Below the pieces are notes generated by a model that was given only the letters and a program-made list of their open reading frames with translations, was not told the origin of the DNA and made no database searches. From Chelatococcus albus (GTDB taxonomy: Bacteria; Pseudomonadota; Alphaproteobacteria; Rhizobiales; Beijerinckiaceae): 64,000 nt of DNA. The stretch lies in NCBI RefSeq assembly GCF_030067675.1, contig NZ_JASJEV010000006.1, positions 186,001 to 250,000 on the forward strand, written 5' to 3'. Below, in pieces: positions 61,101-64,000 of this stretch. Position 1 is the stretch's first letter. The number at the start of each line of letters is the position of its first letter. The position numbers and the translations under genes are program-made.

Positions 61101-61668
61101 CCGTCTGCGCCGCAACCACCGCGAGCGCCTCGGCGAGCGCGGGGTCCGTGCCGAGGGCCGCCGCGGCCATGACCTCGGCCCGGGCGCGGGCGAGAAGGTC
61201 GGCGCTCGCCGTGTCGTCCAGAACCTCGAAGCGCGCCGGCACGTTGGCCTCGAAGGGGAAGAGGTGCAGGATCCGCTCGCAGAAGGCGTGGATCGTCTCG
61301 ATCTTGAGCCCGCCCGGCGTTTCGACGGCCCGGGCGAAAAGCTGGCGCGCGGCCTCGAGCTTCTGGCGGGACGGCCGCTCGCCTTCGAGGCGGGTGAGCA
61401 CATCGGCGAGGCCGGTGTCGTCGAGGCCGACCCAGCGGCCGAGCTCGGCGAAGACGCGGTTTGCCATGTTGGCGGCCGCCGCCTTGGTGAAGGTGAGGCA
61501 GAGGAGGCGCGACGGGTCCGTGCCGGCGAGCAGCAGGCGCAGCACCCGGTCGGCGAGCACCTTGGTCTTGCCGGCACCGGCATTGGCCGACACCCAGGCG
61601 GAGACGCCGGGATCGGCAGCGCGGCGCTGGTCCTCGAGGGTCTTCCGCGGGACGACGAGATCGTTCAC
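58168..61668 (-). CDS. addA: Double-strand break repair helicase-nuclease AddA
   Basis: A 1166-residue UvrD-like helicase-nuclease subunit that, with AddB, resects double-strand breaks. Walker A is SANAGAGKTKVLADRVL near residues 27-43; motif II is VDEAQDTNPQQW; motif VI is LLYVAMTRARDRLVVA. The C-terminal PD-(D/E)XK nuclease region has AVLVADFKTTAAAP and QLSAYRALL. The start is GTG 61668, overlapping the addB stop (GTGA). Alphaproteobacteria use AddAB where E. coli uses RecBCD. Confidence 0.95.
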   Translation of the reverse strand: MNDLVVPRKTLEDQRRAADPGVSAWVSANAGAGKTKVLADRVLRLLLAGTDPSRLLCLTFTKAAAANMANRVFAELGRWVGLDDTGLADVLTRLEGERPSRQKLEAARQLFARAVETPGGLKIETIHAFCERILHLFPFEANVPARFEVLDDTASADLLARARAEVMAAAALGTDPALAEALAVVAAQTGDDGIAEAIAAALKEKDFLRRHARRPEDLAAVMKALAGALGLAPGETATGIERAMLEEGLPPAEWPAIAARLRTGKATDETRAGDLAAAAAAADHSARLALYRAVFFTREGTPRSDRAFVTKAVDEGLAARLRDERDRLAALDERLKAAAAVARTAALLTLAQAVFTRVEALKNARGALDFDDLIARTVALLERADAAWVLYKLDAGVDHVLVDEAQDTNPQQWAILKRLTEEFTAGEGAGIKARTLFAVGDPKQSIYGFQGAEPREFEGSGRHFRDRSRQAGLAFDEISLTLSFRSAAEVLSAVDTVFADPAHFKGLSFESGAMGTVHQSARLTAPGLVELWETVRPSERAEPEAWVLPLDEPEASAPSVRLAQRIARTVRHWTTSGEESGRRVPPSDILVLVRKRGGFFEAVIRALKTAGVPVAGADRLRLGEHIAVLDLLAAGRAALLPDDDLTLAAALKSPLVGLTDEDLVRLAARRPEGQGLAAALGERVAEDAAAARAVAALDSWRALAGRGGPFAFYATLLGPGGGRRALVSRLGAEAGDAIDEFLSQALAFERRRIPSLSAFLLDFARTEIEVKRDMDAARDEVRVMTVHGAKGLEAPVVILADGCEAPNGRNDPPLLPLALGRGEEATKVPVWSPRQDFDPPAVAAERDVLRERAAEEHNRLLYVAMTRARDRLVVASYTNLGRDKDDMPKPLPQMCWSQMIRRSLEAATPGLVEGTDVCGAPVWRWHDPGKAPCAAESPPAAPVAAVAEPDWLHAPVFAEPEAAPPLRPSSALGAADAVARPGDGPFVAEARRIGTLVHALVEHLPGVPPEGRAAAALAYVAARGARLAGEQQARIVADALALLAEPELAALFGPAGRAEVPIAGTLALPGGEVPVSGQIDRLAVLAEAVLVADFKTTAAAPCDVADLRREHVAQLSAYRALLMQLYPDRPVRAFLVFTAGPRVFEIAPDVLDEALLALAGRRPALP

Positions 61669-64000
61669 GGCTCGCCTCCCGCATCCCCGGTCCCGCCGGT
61701 GGCCGACCATTCCTTGATGCGGGCGAGGTGATCGTAGGGCCCGAAGCGCCGCGCGAATTCCGCGAAGGGCCGTGAGGCAAAGCCCTGCTCGCCCATGGCG
61801 TAGCGGGCGATGAGTCGGGCGAGCTTGGTGAAATGCTCCTCGATCACGTCCCGCATCGGCCGCGCCGCTTCCCCCGCGTCGCGGACGGGCCTGTCCGGCG
61901 CGATCTCCGGCTGGCCGGCCCGCACGTAGAGAAGGTCGACGTCGGGCACGGCGGCGATGCCCGGGAAGCCGCCCCGGACGAGCATGGCGGCCTCCAGCGT
62001 GAGCTGCGGCGAGAAGCCGGTGACGACCTGCGGGGCGCTCGGCGGCTGGCCGGTCTTGAAGTCGACGATGGTGACGCCGCCGTCGCGCCGCTCCTCGATG
62101 CGATCGGCGCGGGCGCGCAGGACAAAGGGCTCGCCCTCCGGCATCGGGATGGAAATGCGCCCCGGGCACTCAGCGTGGACCCGCAGGATCTGCGGGCGTC
62201 GCGCCCGTTCCCAGGCGAGGAAGGCTTCCGCGAAGCGCAGGAAGCGCGGCCACCAGAGGCTCGCCACGTCGGGATAGGGCGCGAGCGGGCGGAAGGCCTC
62301 CTCGCCGATGGCGAGGAAGCGCTCGCGCGCGTCCGCCGGCAACTGGCCCGGGTGAGCCATGGCGAAGCGGCCGAGGGCGTCATGGATGATCGAGCCGCGG
62401 TCCGCGGCGCCGGGTGGCACGGCGAGATCGTCGAGCGGGTCGAGTTTCAGCACGTGTTTGGCGAAGATCGCGTAAGGGTCGCGGATCAGGGTCTCGATCT
62501 CGGTGACCGAAAGCGAGCGCGGCACGAGGTCGAGGGGCGGCTTCGGCGCCGGGCGGCGCAAGGCCGCGACCGGGCGCGGCCTCTCGAGGGCGGCGGCGAG
62601 CCGGCGGTAGCGCTCGCCTGCCGCGAGCGCACGCCCCCAGGCCACCTCGCCGGCGAGCGCCCGCATGCGCTGCAGGAAGCGCGAGGGCACGGTCGGCGCG
62701 CTGTCGCGCTTCTGGGCGCGCGTGACGACGGCATCGCGCACGCCGAGGGCCTGCACGAAGTCGTGCGCCGTCTGGCCGATGCGCCGCTCGGGCTGCGTCA
62801 GGCCGAGGGCGAGCCGCATGGGCCGGTTGAGGAAGGCGTCTGTGCGCGTCGCCGGCGGCCACACCGTCTCGTCGAGCCCGCCGAGGACGATGCGGTCGGT
62901 CTCGAGCAGGCGGGCCTCCAGCAGGCCCCAGATCTTCACGCGCCGATGCACCGGGCCGGCGCGGCGCACCACCTGCCCCTCCATCAGCGCGGCGAAGAAG
63001 GCGGGATAATCCGCGAAGCGGCCGGTAATGCCGGCGGCATGGGCCGCGGCGATGTCGTCGAAGAGGGCGCTCAGCGCCTCGCCGGCCTCCCCGGCGAAGG
63101 CCGCCGGCGCGGCTTCCTCCGCCGCCCCGCCCGAGACGGCGCGCAGCACCTCGGCATGCCGGCCGACGAGAGCCACGAGGTCCACCGCCGCCTCCGCATG
63201 GTTGCCCGGATCGAAGCCCGCGAAGGCGGCCTCGATGCGCTTGAGGAGGTCAGCGACCCCCTCCCAGTCCGCCTTGCCCAGACGCTTCAGTGGCCGCGGC
63301 GCGTGGCGCTCCTGCGCCTCCGTCCGCCGCTCGTCGAGGACGGCGAAGAGGCCGGCGAGGCCGGGCGGGGGAGCAGGGCCGCGCAGGAGGCCGATCTCCA
63401 GCGCCGCTGCCGCGCGCTCCGCGGCGGCGCGCGGCAGGCCGAAGGTCGCGAGCGGATGGGCGAGGAGGGCCAGCAGGGGGCCGGGGGCGAAGTCGGTGCT
63501 CGCCGCCTCGGCCACGAGCCGCGCCAGGCGCCCGGGCAGGCTGCGCCCGAGGGGCAGGCCGGCGGAATCCTCGACGGCGATGCCCCAGCGCGCGAGTTCG
63601 GCGGCGACGCGCTCGGCAAGCGTGCGGTCGGGCGTGACGAGAGCCGCCGTGCGCTCCGGCTCCTCCAGGGCTTCACGCAGGGCGAGCGCGGCGGCGAGCG
63701 CCTCCTCGCGCTCGTCCGCTGCCTCCACGATGGCGAGCCCATCGAGGGCGGCGCGCACGGCCTCTGCGTCGGGCCGATGCGCGGGCGAGGCCCAGAGCTG
63801 GGTGGTGGCCGCCGGGCGCAGCGCCTCGCTGAGGAAGCGGCTGCGGGCGCATGCCGCCGCCGGCGGCGCGCCGAGGCTCGGCACGGCCTCGCGCGCCAGG
63901 CCGAGGGTGGCGAGAAGCCGGTTGAGCGCCGCCTGCGGATGGCTCGGGGCCGCGGCCTCCCGCTCGTCGCCGCCGATCGCCTCCCAGCTCGTCGCGTCGA
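61665..64000 (-). CDS. addB: Double-strand break repair protein AddB, 5' end outside the window
   Basis: About 778 codons of the C-terminal part; the frame is open to the last base, so the N terminus lies beyond the window. The C-terminal nuclease domain has ADRIEERRDGG, then VTIVDFKTGQPPSAPQV, the PD-(D/E)XK motif of AddB, and the middle part has GGLDETVWPP, typical of the inactive helicase-like region. Its stop overlaps the addA start, so the two subunits are coupled. AddB supplies the second nuclease of the complex. Confidence 0.93.
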   Translation of the reverse strand, partial: DATSWEAIGGDEREAAAPSHPQAALNRLLATLGLAREAVPSLGAPPAAACARSRFLSEALRPAATTQLWASPAHRPDAEAVRAALDGLAIVEAADEREEALAAALALREALEEPERTAALVTPDRTLAERVAAELARWGIAVEDSAGLPLGRSLPGRLARLVAEAASTDFAPGPLLALLAHPLATFGLPRAAAERAAAALEIGLLRGPAPPPGLAGLFAVLDERRTEAQERHAPRPLKRLGKADWEGVADLLKRIEAAFAGFDPGNHAEAAVDLVALVGRHAEVLRAVSGGAAEEAAPAAFAGEAGEALSALFDDIAAAHAAGITGRFADYPAFFAALMEGQVVRRAGPVHRRVKIWGLLEARLLETDRIVLGGLDETVWPPATRTDAFLNRPMRLALGLTQPERRIGQTAHDFVQALGVRDAVVTRAQKRDSAPTVPSRFLQRMRALAGEVAWGRALAAGERYRRLAAALERPRPVAALRRPAPKPPLDLVPRSLSVTEIETLIRDPYAIFAKHVLKLDPLDDLAVPPGAADRGSIIHDALGRFAMAHPGQLPADARERFLAIGEEAFRPLAPYPDVASLWWPRFLRFAEAFLAWERARRPQILRVHAECPGRISIPMPEGEPFVLRARADRIEERRDGGVTIVDFKTGQPPSAPQVVTGFSPQLTLEAAMLVRGGFPGIAAVPDVDLLYVRAGQPEIAPDRPVRDAGEAARPMRDVIEEHFTKLARLIARYAMGEQGFASRPFAEFARRFGPYDHLARIKEWSATGGTGDAGGEP

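Noticed and set aside
58336-61731. 1131-codon plus-strand frame opposite addA
   Set aside because: A shadow of the addA coding strand; the translation is rich in Arg/Gly/Ala/Glu with no domain, while addA shows all helicase and nuclease motifs.

Overview
The window is a gene-dense, very GC-rich bacterial chromosome segment that looks alphaproteobacterial, most likely Hyphomicrobiales (Rhizobiales). The main support is synteny: dnaA, rpsT, enoyl-CoA hydratase, mutM, ubiE, ubiB, coaBC and dut lie in a conserved alphaproteobacterial order, and rpsA, sppA, ihfB, lapA, trpF, trpB, trpA, accD and folC form a second such block. The AddAB (not RecBCD) recombination system and an AccD without zinc-finger cysteines fit the same group. 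Almost everything is core housekeeping; no prophage, CRISPR array, rRNA or tRNA gene was seen.

Layout. 1-1.5 kb: end of a cobalamin operon (cobA 3' end, cobB). 1.5-5 kb: divergent azoR/LysR pair with a clear palindromic operator, then a HerA-like ATPase. 5-9.1 kb: IclR regulator plus a polar amino-acid ABC transporter and a HutG-like formimidoylglutamase, a likely catabolic operon. 9.1-20.7 kb (minus strand): ggt, gyrB, recQ, a LysE-type exporter, recF, dnaN and dnaA; a small membrane-protein gene sits on the opposite strand between dnaN and recF. 20.7-22.4 kb: long, relatively AT-richer gap upstream of dnaA, carrying a decayed IS110-type element. 22.4-30.3 kb: rpsT, a TSUP transporter, enoyl-CoA hydratase and mutM (minus), then ubiE-ubiB-coaBC-dut (plus). 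29.8-31.4 kb: Rrf2 regulator and cysK.

31.5-39.5 kb: a 52-residue ORF, a GST, typA, a membrane-anchored TAXI-type protein, an M50/CBS protease, argG and a 2-hydroxychromene-2-carboxylate isomerase-like gene. 39.5-49.9 kb: rpsA with a structured leader and a series of trailing hairpins, sppA, ihfB, lapA-like, an ornithine cyclodeaminase-family gene, trpFBA, accD, folC. 49.9-55.6 kb: hemW, rdgB, rph (minus), hrcA (plus), then a coupled XRE/cupin-GNAT-GNAT operon (minus). 55.7-64 kb: lepA (plus), trxA, addA and the 3' part of addB (minus), which runs off the window end.

The most interesting non-coding signals are a dispersed palindromic repeat family (three copies, near 17.2, 41.6 and 52.55 kb), the IS110 remnant with a possible bridge-RNA leader, the rpsA leader hairpins, a Z-DNA-prone tract upstream of gyrB, and putative operators for the LysR, IclR and Rrf2 regulators. 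I did not find a convincing wholly new multi-gene system. The best candidates for new biology are the ABC-HutG-IclR operon, the TAXI protein beside an intramembrane protease, and the XRE/cupin-GNAT-GNAT cassette.
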